DNA of 64,000 nt from Cohnella thailandensis (GTDB taxonomy: Bacteria > Bacillota > Bacilli > Paenibacillales > Paenibacillaceae): positions 310,001 through 374,000 of the forward strand of contig NZ_JACJVQ010000006.1 of the NCBI RefSeq assembly GCF_014212135.1, read 5' to 3'. The translations under genes and the position numbers were made by a program. The notes below the pieces were generated by a model that was not told the DNA's origin, searched no databases, and worked only from the letters and a program-made list of their open reading frames with translations. This document shows, in pieces, positions 8,692 to 16,739 of this stretch. The first letter of the stretch is position 1, and each line of letters opens with the position of its first letter.

Positions 8692-9279
8692 ATGAACACG
8701 TTGGTCGTTTACGCGCATCCGAACCGCGAAAGCTTGAGCTACGCTTTTCTCCAACGGGTCCTTAAGGGAATCCAAGATCACTCGGCTCCGATGGAAGTTC
8801 AGGTGCTCGACCTGTACGAGGACGAATTCGATCCACGCTTGGTGTTCAACAAGGAGAAGCGAAGGCGGGACATGCACGCGGATCCGGAGCTGGCCCGTTA
8901 CCGCGAGCAGCTGCTGTGGGCGGATCGGATCGTTATGGTTTATCCGATCTGGTGGGGAAGGCCGCCCGCGATTCTGCTCGGCTACATCGACCGGATGTTC
9001 GCTTCCGGCTTCGCTTACCGGGACAACGGGAAGCTGCTTCCGGAAGGCCTGCTCAAGGGCAAGTCGGTCGTGTGCGTCTCGACGATGAAGGGGCCGGCCA
9101 AGTATACGCTGTTCTGGCTTCATGACGCGCATAAGGTTCTGATGAAGAAGGCTCTGTTCCGTTACGTGGGCATCCGGAAGGTGAAGTTCTTCGAATTCGG
9201 CAGCATGGAGAGCCCGAAGGGGAGACACGAATCGAAGCTGAGGAAGGTGTATCGGTATTTTCGTACGGCTAACGCCTAA
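8692..9279 (+). CDS. NAD(P)H quinone oxidoreductase, flavodoxin-2 fold
   Basis: The 195-residue flavoprotein is of the YwrO/KefF/MdaB type and would reduce quinones by two electrons in the cytoplasm. It opens with the FMN/FAD-binding strand-loop 'LVVYAHPNRESLSYAF', has the family signature 'VYPIWWGRPPAILLGYIDRMFASGFAYRD' at residues 83-112, and 'STMKGPAKYT' further on. I chose ATG 8692 because GAGGTGG lies five bases upstream; an in-frame start at 8647 would overlap the operator region. Divergent MarR regulator and operators suggest induction by quinones or related electrophiles. Confidence 0.88.
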   Translation: MNTLVVYAHPNRESLSYAFLQRVLKGIQDHSAPMEVQVLDLYEDEFDPRLVFNKEKRRRDMHADPELARYREQLLWADRIVMVYPIWWGRPPAILLGYIDRMFASGFAYRDNGKLLPEGLLKGKSVVCVSTMKGPAKYTLFWLHDAHKVLMKKALFRYVGIRKVKFFEFGSMESPKGRHESKLRKVYRYFRTANA

Positions 9280-9314
9280 GGGGAGGCAAAAGAAGCTGCC
9301 GGGAGGGATCTTTA

Positions 9315-9323
9315 TGCTATAAT
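9315..9323 (+). promoter_or_regulatory. Extended -10 promoter for the HNH gene
   Basis: TGCTATAAT is a perfect extended -10 element about 20 bp before the HNH gene start. The matching -35 region (around GCTGCC) is weak, as is allowed for extended -10 promoters. Confidence 0.5.
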
Positions 9324-9343
9324 TGGAATAAGAATGCATCTGA

Positions 9344-10204
9344 ATGAGAGGTAGAGGAGACCCGCCCGGGGCGATTCTCCTTGATGGATATATGGAGATT
9401 TTAGAGAAGGAAATCACGACCAAAAGATGTCCCAGATGCGGGAACGAGAAGCCTCTTGCCGAGTTTCGGAGCCGCAGCGGGCGCCGCGGAGGACGCCGAG
9501 CCAGGCGCGGCACTTGCCATAGCTGCCGTCTTCAGGCGAAGCGGGAGGCGGAGCTTCCGGAGCATCAGGAGCTTCCGTCTGCGGAACCGCTCGCTGCAAC
9601 CGGTCCCGCCGCCGCTCCCGAGCCCGCCGCGGAAGCGCCGATCGCGGGAGCCGGAACGGCCGACGCGCAGCACCCGGCCCCGAAGAAAAGACGCAGGCGA
9701 AGACGGAGCAAGAAGAGCGCTCCTCCTTCGCCTGCGTCCATAGCCGCTCCCGCGCCGACGGCGCTTCCCCGCAAGAGGCCCCCGGCGCGGGCGGACGCCT
9801 CGTCCCGGGCGCTCGGCGCGGCCGACCTGCGGCCGACGCGGCAAGGATTCATCCGCATGCGCGGCAAGACGGATAACGGCCGCAAGTGGTACCAGGAGGT
9901 CGACCCGGAGCTGGCGGCAACGCTCGTTCGCGAGCACGCCGCCGTGGTCGTCAACCGGAACACGATCCGCCGGATCTACAGCAACAAGGAGTTCCGCAAG
10001 CTCATCCTTACCCGCGACAACTATACCTGCCGCTTCTGCGGGGAATACGGCGACACGATCGATCATCTGCTGCCGCGGGCCAAGGGAGGCCATACGACTC
10101 CGGTCAACTGCGTCTGCGCCTGCAACGCCTGCAACCAGTCGAAGGCCGACCGGGACGTCGACGAGTTCATCGTGCGGGGCCGCCCTCGGGAACCGGACGA
10201 GTAA
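9344..10204 (+). CDS. HNH endonuclease with N-terminal zinc ribbon
   Basis: The 286-residue protein has a CxxC...CxxC ribbon at residues 28-65 ('CPRCG...CHSC'), then about 100 residues of Ala/Pro/Glu-rich low complexity containing a very basic patch ('KKRRRRRRSKKS'), and a C-terminal HNH nuclease domain (residues 215-285): 'LTRDNYTCRFCG', 'TIDHLLPRAKGG', 'CNACNQSKADR'. HNH domains cleave or nick DNA using a metal; this layout recalls McrA-like or housekeeping HNH proteins of Bacilli. No methylase or phage gene is nearby. The start is uncertain: ATG 9344 has no clear ribosome binding site, while AGGAGA at 9354 could pair with TCTCCT just downstream; ATG 9392 is the alternative. The 3' end overlaps the opposite CDF gene by 38 bp. 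Confidence 0.75.
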   Translation: MRGRGDPPGAILLDGYMEILEKEITTKRCPRCGNEKPLAEFRSRSGRRGGRRARRGTCHSCRLQAKREAELPEHQELPSAEPLAATGPAAAPEPAAEAPIAGAGTADAQHPAPKKRRRRRRSKKSAPPSPASIAAPAPTALPRKRPPARADASSRALGAADLRPTRQGFIRMRGKTDNGRKWYQEVDPELAATLVREHAAVVVNRNTIRRIYSNKEFRKLILTRDNYTCRFCGEYGDTIDHLLPRAKGGHTTPVNCVCACNACNQSKADRDVDEFIVRGRPREPDE

Positions 10205-11330
10205 CCGTGGCGGACCGGGGAGCGTCGCCCGACGAGCAATGAAGCTCGCCGTGGTTCAACTGCGAATTCTCGACCTGGATGGTCGAGTGGCTTAAGCGGA
10301 AGCGCTCCTTAAGCATCGTCACCGCTTGTTGAAGAATGTCCTGATGATTCCGGTCGTCCGCGATCAAGAGGTGGCAGCTGAGCGAGTTCAATTCGGACGT
10401 AATCGTCCAGATATGAAGGTCGTGGACGTCGAGAACGCCTTCGATGCGGCCGAGCGCTTCCTTCACTTCTCCGGAGTCGATCGACTCCGGAGTCCCCTCC
10501 AGCAGGATATGGAACGTGCTGCGAAGAACCCCCCAGGCTCCCTTTAAGATCAGAAGCGCCACGATAATACTGATAACCGGATCGGCCCAGTACCAGGAGA
10601 ACAAGGACATCAGAATGCCCGCGGCGATCGCTCCGACGGACCCCAGCGCATCCCCGAGGACATGGAGGTAGGCGCTCTTCATGTTGATATTGTCCTTCAC
10701 GTCGCCCTGGCGCATGAGGAACCAAGCGCTCATTAGGTTGGCCAAGAGCCCGATAACCGCGATAATCGTCATGGCGCCGCTGGCGACTTCGGGAGGATCG
10801 GCGAACCTCTGGCAGGCCTCCCATACGATGATGCCGGCAATGACGAACAAGGCGGCGCCGTTGACGAGGGCGGCCATGATCTCGAAGCGGCGAAGGCCGA
10901 AGGAGAGGCGCGGCGTGGACGGACGGCGCGAGAGCCCGAACGCGATGAGACTCAACAAGAGCGCGGCCGTATCGCTCAGCATATGGCCGGAATCCGAGAG
11001 CAGCGCCAAGCTATCCGTGATTAGACCGCCGATGAATTCGAGCAGCATGATGCCGCCCGTGATCACGAGGGCGATCAGCAGTCCTTTCCTATTGTTGGGC
11101 GCGTGCGAATGGCCGTGATGGCCGTGTCCATGGTGATGATGGCCGTGATGGCTATGGCCGGAATGGGAATGGTTGTGACCTTGCTGTCCGTGCTCAAGGT
11201 GTCCGTGCTCATGATCTCCGTGATCGTGGCCGTGACCGTCATGATCATGTCGATGACCGGAATGTTTAGGACTGTCGAGATCATGCATCGATAGATCATT
11301 CCCGGACGAATTCGTTGCCGAACGGTTCAT
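10167..11330 (-). CDS. Cation diffusion facilitator, CzcD/ZitB type
   Basis: The 387-residue membrane protein exports Zn2+ (also Co2+/Cd2+ in relatives) in exchange for protons. Residues 12-80 form a His/Asp/Gly-rich metal-binding tail. Six membrane helices follow: the first site is in 'LLSDSGHMLSDTAALLLS' (HxxxD), the second in 'SAYLHVLGDALGSVGAIAAG' (HxxxD). The cytoplasmic domain ends with 'HDLHIWTITSELNSLSCHL'. The start is the ATG after GGAGGA; a TTG six codons earlier is less likely. Just upstream lies a perfect ATATGA-type inverted repeat, so expression is probably under an ArsR/CzrA-family zinc sensor encoded elsewhere. Confidence 0.93.
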   Translation of the reverse strand: MNRSATNSSGNDLSMHDLDSPKHSGHRHDHDGHGHDHGDHEHGHLEHGQQGHNHSHSGHSHHGHHHHGHGHHGHSHAPNNRKGLLIALVITGGIMLLEFIGGLITDSLALLSDSGHMLSDTAALLLSLIAFGLSRRPSTPRLSFGLRRFEIMAALVNGAALFVIAGIIVWEACQRFADPPEVASGAMTIIAVIGLLANLMSAWFLMRQGDVKDNINMKSAYLHVLGDALGSVGAIAAGILMSLFSWYWADPVISIIVALLILKGAWGVLRSTFHILLEGTPESIDSGEVKEALGRIEGVLDVHDLHIWTITSELNSLSCHLLIADDRNHQDILQQAVTMLKERFRLSHSTIQVENSQLNHGELHCSSGDAPRSATVTRPVPEGGPAR

Positions 11331-11347
11331 GCTGCTTCCTCCAATCA

Positions 11348-11373
11348 AACATATGAATATATGCTCATATGTT
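11348..11373. promoter_or_regulatory. CzrA/SmtB-type operator
   Basis: AACATATGA (11348-11356) and TCATATGTT (11365-11373) form a perfect 9-bp inverted repeat with an 8-bp spacer, 18 bp upstream of the CDF start codon. The ATATGA...TCATAT pattern matches operators of ArsR/SmtB zinc sensors such as CzrA, which repress czcD-like genes. No such regulator is encoded in the window. Confidence 0.65.
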
Positions 11374-11490
11374 TATTTTACCCTCGCTTGCCTTAAGTAG
11401 CAAGCATGAATTGCCGAAGATCGTTCGATAACCGTCCCATAGCCAGTATATCCATCGCCGTCGAAGCAGGCCTCTATTCGACCGAGACAA

Positions 11491-11528
11491 AAAAATCCCC
11501 GAAATCCCGCGTTTCCGGGATTTCGGGG
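11491..11528 (-). terminator. Terminator of the DUF3533 gene pair
   Basis: CCCCGAAATCCCG (11497-11509) pairs perfectly with CGGGATTTCGGGG (11516-11528); on the minus strand it is followed by seven T residues. It lies 31 bp beyond the 11560 stop. Confidence 0.85.
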
Positions 11529-11559
11529 CAAATGTCGGTGCGACGCTAAAAGCTAGAAC

Positions 11560-12744
11560 TTAGCGCGCGGGTTGAGCGGCAGGAGCCGCCGGGGCCGCGC
11601 CCAGAGCGGGGGTCACCTCCTTCTTGTTGTACTTCCAGAAGTGGAGACCGAGCACGATAGCCATGCAGACGACGGCGTACAGAGCCAGCTTGAGCAGCAA
11701 TTCTCCCGTTCCGCCTCCTCCGAAGAGGAAGTTGAAGTCCAGATGAACCGGGTAATACATCACGGTCCACTGGCTCAGGAACTTGAAGAACGGATACATC
11801 ATTTCCGGAGCCATGACCGCGCCGTTCGCGATCGTCATGGTCAGCATGATCGGAATATTGACGATGGATCCCATCTGTCCGAACACCAAGTACAGGATCG
11901 ACATGAACTCGATGGAAGCGATCGCCTCCAGGGAATGCGACAGCCACGCGCCGAAGAAGGAAGAGGCGGAATGCCCCTGAATCAGGAAATAGATGGCCAG
12001 GCCCGCAAGAGGAGCGACGATCGAGACGACGAGGTTGGCTCCTTGCAGGGCGAAGAACGACTGCCACTTGCCCATCTTGCGTTTAAGCGCATGGAATCCG
12101 TTCAAGGAGATCATCGTAAACATCATCGCGCCGGTATAAATGGACATCGGAAGGAACATCGGCGCCATTTGATTGTGCATGCCCGCCGGTACCGGGTTCG
12201 ACAGGACCATGTTGGCGGCGATCTTGGACGGAACGCCGGCGGCCAGCGCCGCTGCTTCTTCTTCGCCGACGTTAAGCTGCTGCAGCGTGCCCTGAACCGT
12301 TTGGACGGCGAACTGGGCATTGAGCGCGCTCGTCACTTGGGTGACGACGGATTGCATCGTCGTCGCCGCGGTGGACGGGTTGGATTGATTGATGAAGAAA
12401 TTCAAATTGACCTGTTCGCCCGGGTTGCTTACCTTCTCCGAGAAGTCCTCCGGAACTTGAATGATCATGTGGATCTCCCGGTTCTCCAGATCTTCTTTCG
12501 CTTGCTCCAGAGAGGAGTGAGTATCCAGCTTAAACGGCAGCTGCCGGCTTAATCCCTTGGCGATCTCGGCTCCCGTCTCTCCCTTGTCGTTATTCAGTAG
12601 CGCGACGGTCATGGCGGGAATGTTCTTGGGAATGGCCGTATAGCCCGGCAGGAAGACAAGCAGCATCAACGATTGGAAGAAGAGGAACATCACGAAGCCG
12701 GTGATGAACGCTTTGTTTTTCAATAACATAAGCACGTTTTTCAT
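11560..12744 (-). CDS. YhgE/Pip or DUF3533-type membrane protein
   Basis: The 394-residue protein has one N-terminal membrane helix, a large outside domain of about 170 residues ('LLNNDKGETGAEIAKGLSRQLPFKL', 'FINQSNPSTAATTMQ') and five or six C-terminal helices. This is the plan of YhgE/Pip and ABC-2-like membrane proteins (SNG1/DUF3533 group), which export or sense toxic compounds. It ends in an Ala/Pro-rich tail. A paralogue of the same plan lies 25 bp upstream and a PadR regulator precedes that, so all three probably act as an inducible exporter pair. No ATPase gene is present, and the substrate is unknown. Confidence 0.7.
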   Translation of the reverse strand: MKNVLMLLKNKAFITGFVMFLFFQSLMLLVFLPGYTAIPKNIPAMTVALLNNDKGETGAEIAKGLSRQLPFKLDTHSSLEQAKEDLENREIHMIIQVPEDFSEKVSNPGEQVNLNFFINQSNPSTAATTMQSVVTQVTSALNAQFAVQTVQGTLQQLNVGEEEAAALAAGVPSKIAANMVLSNPVPAGMHNQMAPMFLPMSIYTGAMMFTMISLNGFHALKRKMGKWQSFFALQGANLVVSIVAPLAGLAIYFLIQGHSASSFFGAWLSHSLEAIASIEFMSILYLVFGQMGSIVNIPIMLTMTIANGAVMAPEMMYPFFKFLSQWTVMYYPVHLDFNFLFGGGGTGELLLKLALYAVVCMAIVLGLHFWKYNKKEVTPALGAAPAAPAAQPAR

Positions 12745-12769
12745 AATTCAGGCACCTCATCTCTCTAGG

Positions 12770-13930
12770 TTATTCGGTCGCGAAGACGCCGGCGGGCGCG
12801 GCTTCTTGCGTCTTGGCCGTCTTCCGCCAGTAGATGATCGCGTTGATCAAGATCGCGGCCGCGGCAATGATGATAAGTCCGAGAATGTGCTCGCCCGCCT
12901 TGCCTCCGCCGAACATGAGGCTCATGTCCGTTTGCGCGCTGTAGAACATGACGGAGATGTAGCTAAGGAATCGATAGAAGTCGGGCATGACGGCCTGAGG
13001 CATCATGACGCCGCTCGTGATGGATTGAACCAGGATAAAGAACAATGAAACCAGCATCCCCGCTTGACCCAGCAGGAAGAAGAAGATGCCCATGAACTCG
13101 ATGGCGGCGAACATCTCCAGGGCGTGCAAGCCCCACATCTTGAAGAAGGTCTCGAAGCCGTAGCCGTGGAAGCCGAAGGCGATCGACAGCCCCACGACCG
13201 GGGCGAAGACGGAGACGATGGCGCTGACCCCATGGAAAGCGCCGAAGGCGCGCCACTTGCCCAAGGTCGGGACAAGGCTCTTCGCCGCGCCCGTGCCCAG
13301 CATGGCGAAGATCATCGCGCCGACGACGGACACCATGGACAGGAACATCGGGGCCACCTGGTTCTGCATGCCGGCCGGAATCGGATTCGTGAGATCGACT
13401 TCCGCGGCCAGCTTCGCAGCGATCCCGGCGGCCAGAGCTTTGGCCTGCTCCTCGGGCATGTTATGGGCGGCGAAGAGCTTCTCCGCGTTCTGCGCGGCGA
13501 ACTGCTGATTCAGCGTCGCCGTCAGCTGCGTCGCGACCTGCTGCATCGAAGAAGAGACCATCGCCGGGTTCGACTGGTTGATGAAGAAGTCGAGAGGAGC
13601 TTGCTCGCCCTCCGCCTGAAGCTTCTCGGTGAAGTTCTCCGGAATATGAACGATCATATGGAGATCGCGGTTGTCCAGCTCTTCCTGGGCGTTAGCGAGG
13701 TTCGCGTCCGTGATGAGCTTGAACGGAAGCTGCGCGGCCAAGCTGTCGGCAATCTCCTTGCCGTACTGTTCGTCCTCGTTCACGATGGCGACGCTGAGCT
13801 TGTTCAAATTGTCCGTCATCGCTCCGTAGCCGCTCATGTAAATGGTGATAAAGACGATCTGGTAGAAGACCGCCATGAAAATTCCGCCGATGACCATTTT
13901 CTGCTTCAACAAAGTCAATACGCTTTTCAT
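12770..13930 (-). CDS. YhgE/Pip or DUF3533-type membrane protein, paralogue
   Basis: The 386-residue paralogue of the gene at 11560 has the same order: N-terminal helix ('VIGGIFMAVFYQIVFITIYMSGYG'), extracytoplasmic domain with 'IVNEDEQYGKEIADSLAAQLPFKL' and 'FINQSNPAMVSSSMQ', then five or six helices. The blocks LPFKL, FINQSNP and 'NPIPAGMQNQVAPMFLSM' align directly with its neighbour, which shows a tandem duplication, now well diverged. The start is ATG 13930 after GAGGGAGGAG. The two proteins may form a heterodimer. The PadR regulator at 14179-14724 is the likely controller. Confidence 0.7.
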   Translation of the reverse strand: MKSVLTLLKQKMVIGGIFMAVFYQIVFITIYMSGYGAMTDNLNKLSVAIVNEDEQYGKEIADSLAAQLPFKLITDANLANAQEELDNRDLHMIVHIPENFTEKLQAEGEQAPLDFFINQSNPAMVSSSMQQVATQLTATLNQQFAAQNAEKLFAAHNMPEEQAKALAAGIAAKLAAEVDLTNPIPAGMQNQVAPMFLSMVSVVGAMIFAMLGTGAAKSLVPTLGKWRAFGAFHGVSAIVSVFAPVVGLSIAFGFHGYGFETFFKMWGLHALEMFAAIEFMGIFFFLLGQAGMLVSLFFILVQSITSGVMMPQAVMPDFYRFLSYISVMFYSAQTDMSLMFGGGKAGEHILGLIIIAAAAILINAIIYWRKTAKTQEAAPAGVFATE

Positions 13931-14060
13931 TTTGTACTCCTCCCTCATGGGATATGCCCAAACTAGAATACTCTAATTAAAGTAATATGTTTTGAAGAAT
14001 AACTCCGTAAGCTCTTACATGTCAACCGGGAAGTTTAGCCCAGAGGGCGCCGAAAACAGC

Positions 14061-14083
14061 AAAAGACGCCCGGATAGGGCGCC
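14061..14083 (-). terminator. Weak terminator downstream of padR
   Basis: Read on the minus strand, GGCGCCC-TATCC-GGGCGTC is followed by TTTT. It lies about 95 bp past the PadR stop and would separate padR from the exporter pair, although read-through is possible. Confidence 0.45.
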
Positions 14084-14178
14084 TTCAAGGAATTCGTTCA
14101 TGGAATTGTCATTTTTTCCTGCCGTCCGCGGGGCTTTCCGTGATCGGAATCATAGACGGCGGGCAGGGAACGTCGACG

Positions 14179-14724
14179 CTAGGATGGGATGGATTTGGTG
14201 CGGTTCAGCACCTTCTCCAGCCATTCCAGGTCCGTCTTGGCCCTATTCATGGCGTGCTCCTGCAGGATCTTGGCGTTCAAGACGATCGGATGCTCGGAGG
14301 AGTCCGGCGGAACGTCGTTCCAAATCCTCTCGAATCGCTGGATCTTCTGGTTCACGGCCGCGATGCAGTCCTCCAGCATTCCGATCACCCGTTCGCGGCT
14401 CACGTGATGGATGAATAGAATGCAGGGGTAGAGATCGCTGACCTCCTTGAAGCTTCGGAAGTTCTTATAAATCATCTCGACGAGAGCTTCCCGGCCGAGC
14501 TCGGTAATTCCGTACAGCGTTCTCTCCGGCCTGTTCTCTTCCCGCGAGACCATGATTCTCTCGATATACTTCTGCTTCGTCAGAGCTTCGAAATGGTAAT
14601 ATAACGTCCCGTCGGAGATGCGGACCTCGGGAGCAAGGCTTTCCCGCTTGAACATCTTCTTAATGTCGTAGGGATGACGGTGTCCCTCGCAAAGGATACC
14701 TAGGATGAAAATTTGCAGCGACAT
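14179..14724 (-). CDS. PadR-family regulator
   Basis: The 181-residue protein has the PadR winged helix ('FILGILCEGHRHPYDIKKMFKRE', 'VRISDGTLYYHFEALTKQKYIERI', 'RPERTLYGITELGREALVEMI') and a C-terminal helical dimer domain (residues 95-180). The start ATG is preceded by GGGAGGAC. PadR proteins repress adjacent detoxification or export genes and release DNA on binding an aromatic or drug ligand. The two membrane proteins immediately downstream are the natural targets. Confidence 0.85.
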   Translation of the reverse strand: MSLQIFILGILCEGHRHPYDIKKMFKRESLAPEVRISDGTLYYHFEALTKQKYIERIMVSREENRPERTLYGITELGREALVEMIYKNFRSFKEVSDLYPCILFIHHVSRERVIGMLEDCIAAVNQKIQRFERIWNDVPPDSSEHPIVLNAKILQEHAMNRAKTDLEWLEKVLNRTKSIPS

Positions 14725-14855
14725 GCGATGGCGTCCTCCCGTCGAATTCTGTCCCTGCTCGACAGTATAAGCATGTCCGATCAGGTCTTCAGCTCTATTT
14801 TACACGAAATCGAATTCGGGAACACCTCGGCCGCCCTTTTTTCATATGGCTCGGC

Positions 14856-15284
14856 TTACAGAAAGCTGCGGTTGAACTTGTGCAGCAAGTAAGCGAACTG
14901 CTCCCGTTCCTCCGCGGGCCAAGCTTCCAGCAAGCTCTCCACGCGTTCGATGCGCTTCGCTTTGGTCTCCGTCAGGGCCCGGGTTCCCTTCTCCGTCAGT
15001 TCGAGCGTGAACGAACGTCCGTCTTCCCGGTCGGGAATCTTCAGGACGTAGTCTTTCCGCTCCAAGGCGGAAGCCTGCCGGCTGACGGTCGAGATATCCA
15101 GTTGGAGCTTCTCCGCCAGCGTCTTGACTCCGATCGAACCGTGGGTCGAGATGTGGTCCAGCAGAAGGTAAGCGGAACGGTCCAGAATGCCGAGCTTGCG
15201 GTCCAAGGCGATGGAGGTGACTCGCCGAATCAGCAAGGCCAGCTCCATTTCGATCCTAACGGTATCAACGGAATGATCATTCAT
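14856..15284 (-). CDS. MarR-family regulator
   Basis: The 142-residue protein has a MarR fold: 'ELALLIRRVTSIALDRKLGILDRSAYLLLDHIS', the recognition helix region 'LDISTVSRQASALERKDYVLKI', the wing 'DREDGRSFTLELTEKG' and a C-terminal helix. The start ATG 15284 follows GAGGAGG. It stands alone between a PadR gene downstream and a divergent CBS-domain gene, so no target gene is obvious. It belongs to the subgroup often annotated as antibiotic-export repressors. Confidence 0.82.
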   Translation of the reverse strand: MNDHSVDTVRIEMELALLIRRVTSIALDRKLGILDRSAYLLLDHISTHGSIGVKTLAEKLQLDISTVSRQASALERKDYVLKIPDREDGRSFTLELTEKGTRALTETKAKRIERVESLLEAWPAEEREQFAYLLHKFNRSFL

Positions 15285-15472
15285 CGTATAACCTCCTCTT
15301 GAAGATTGTACGAATGTGCGGCGGCCGTGTTTCATCGAGCGTAAGGGACATACTCTGTCTATTGCGAGGACCGCGATCCGCCGAAAACGATTGACAGCCC
15401 GCCAGGAGATTGCACAAAATGAAAGAAACAGCGTAGTTTCGGCACTGACTTTTGCAGGAAAAGGGGACTGCG

Positions 15473-15934
15473 ATGAAAGCGCGAGACGTGATGATCACTC
15501 AAGTGTATAAGGTGAAGGAGAGCGACACGGTCCGCAGGGTCATCGAGAAGTTCATCGACCACGGAATCAGCGGCGTGCCGGTCGTGAACGAAGCCAACGC
15601 GATCGTAGGCTACGTCAGCGACGGCGATATCATGCGCTTTATCGGCAGGCCGGAGCACGGCATGTTCGACTCGATCTCCTACGCGTTCCTCGTTCGCTTG
15701 GACGAGAATCGGGAGCCGTTCGAGGAGCGGACCAAGAGACTGCTCGATCTTAACGTCATGGGAATCGCCCGGAAGAAGGTCATCACCGTGGACTGGGAAG
15801 AAGAGATCGAGGACGTCGCCGCCATCCTGGGGAAGAAGCGGATCAAGAAGCTCCCGGTGGAGCGGAACGGGGTTCTGGCGGGCATTATCAGCCGAGGGAA
15901 CGTCGTTCGCCATGCGTTTAAGAATTTGCTTTAA
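15473..15934 (+). CDS. CBS-domain pair protein
   Basis: The 153-residue protein consists of two CBS motifs: residues 1-60 ('ARDVMITQVYKVKESDTVRRVIEKFIDHGISGVPVVNEANAIVGYVSDGDIMR') and residues 95-150 ('GIARKKVITVDWEEEIEDVAAILGKKRIKKLPVERNGVLAGIISRGNVVRH'). CBS pairs bind adenosine nucleotides and act as energy or ligand sensors. There is no attached catalytic domain, so it must act on a partner. The start is ATG 15473, preceded by AAAAGGGGA. A terminator follows, so it is monocistronic. Confidence 0.85.
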   Translation: MKARDVMITQVYKVKESDTVRRVIEKFIDHGISGVPVVNEANAIVGYVSDGDIMRFIGRPEHGMFDSISYAFLVRLDENREPFEERTKRLLDLNVMGIARKKVITVDWEEEIEDVAAILGKKRIKKLPVERNGVLAGIISRGNVVRHAFKNLL

Positions 15935-15952
15935 CGCTCCTAACAACGCAGA

Positions 15953-15998
15953 CAGGCTGCCTCCGGGGTTCGAGCCCGCGGGAGACAGCCTGTTTCTT
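15953..15998 (+). terminator. Terminator of the CBS gene
   Basis: CAGGCTG (15953-15959), continued by CCTCC, pairs with the GGAG...CAGCCTG segment ending at 15992; TTTCTTT follows. Confidence 0.7.
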
Positions 15999-16015
15999 TA
16001 GAATTTCCTTCTCGG

Positions 16016-16531
16016 TTACATATGGCGCTCTTTCTTGCGCATCAGGATGAACAATCCGCCGATCAGAACGAGGGCCGCCGCGACGAACGGACGCGAGAGC
16101 GCCAGGCTGCTGAACAAGTAGCCGATCGAGAACACGGTGAAGAACAGCAGGGATAGGGCGGTCAGAATGGCGATCGGAATGAGCAGCCAGCGGTTGCGGC
16201 TTCCGAACCAATAGAGCTCGAACAATCCGAACGCGACGGCGAAGATGAAGCCCGGCCAAGTAATGCCCCACGTATCGGTTAAAGCGGATAGCTGGCACAC
16301 GATACCGGCGATGAACAGGATGCCGCCCGGCACCAGAAGGCCGACTCCCCGGCGGTGCAGCATAAAGAAATACAGCCAGTGGAAGAACACGCCCAGCGGG
16401 ATGACGAACATCGTCGGCCAGCCGTAGGCGAATAGGGTTCCCGTACTGAAGGAACGGTCTCCCTGGGAGAACAACAGAATACCTAGAATAATAAGCAAGG
16501 CGCCCGGAACCAACCCGCGATTTACACTCAT
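16016..16531 (-). CDS. Multipass membrane protein, LiaF/DUF5668-like
   Basis: The 171-residue protein has five or six hydrophobic helices and almost no loops: 'GALLIILGILLF', 'WPTMFVIPLGVFFHWLYFFML', 'LLVPGGILFIAGIVCQL', 'GFIFAVAFGLFELYWFG' and a C-terminal pair ending 'LVLIGGLFILMRKKERHM'. The repeated 'PG..L...G' helix starts resemble the membrane module of LiaI/LiaF-type envelope stress proteins. I give no function. The start ATG follows AGGAGAG. Confidence 0.6.
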   Translation of the reverse strand: MSVNRGLVPGALLIILGILLFSQGDRSFSTGTLFAYGWPTMFVIPLGVFFHWLYFFMLHRRGVGLLVPGGILFIAGIVCQLSALTDTWGITWPGFIFAVAFGLFELYWFGSRNRWLLIPIAILTALSLLFFTVFSIGYLFSSLALSRPFVAAALVLIGGLFILMRKKERHM

Positions 16532-16739
16532 GCGACTCTCTCCTTTTTATTGATCAGCTCACGTTTCCATTATCGCTTTATCCATACTGTACCATGAAGC
16601 CGGCTCGATATCCCCCATCGCAAGGGGGGAAGTCGGATCAGACTGAGGTCTGATTGACAACCGGACGCCCTTGTGTATTTCGATAATCTCTGGGACAATA
16701 AAAGGCAGAACGCCCACCGGGTCGAAAAGAGGGTATGAA

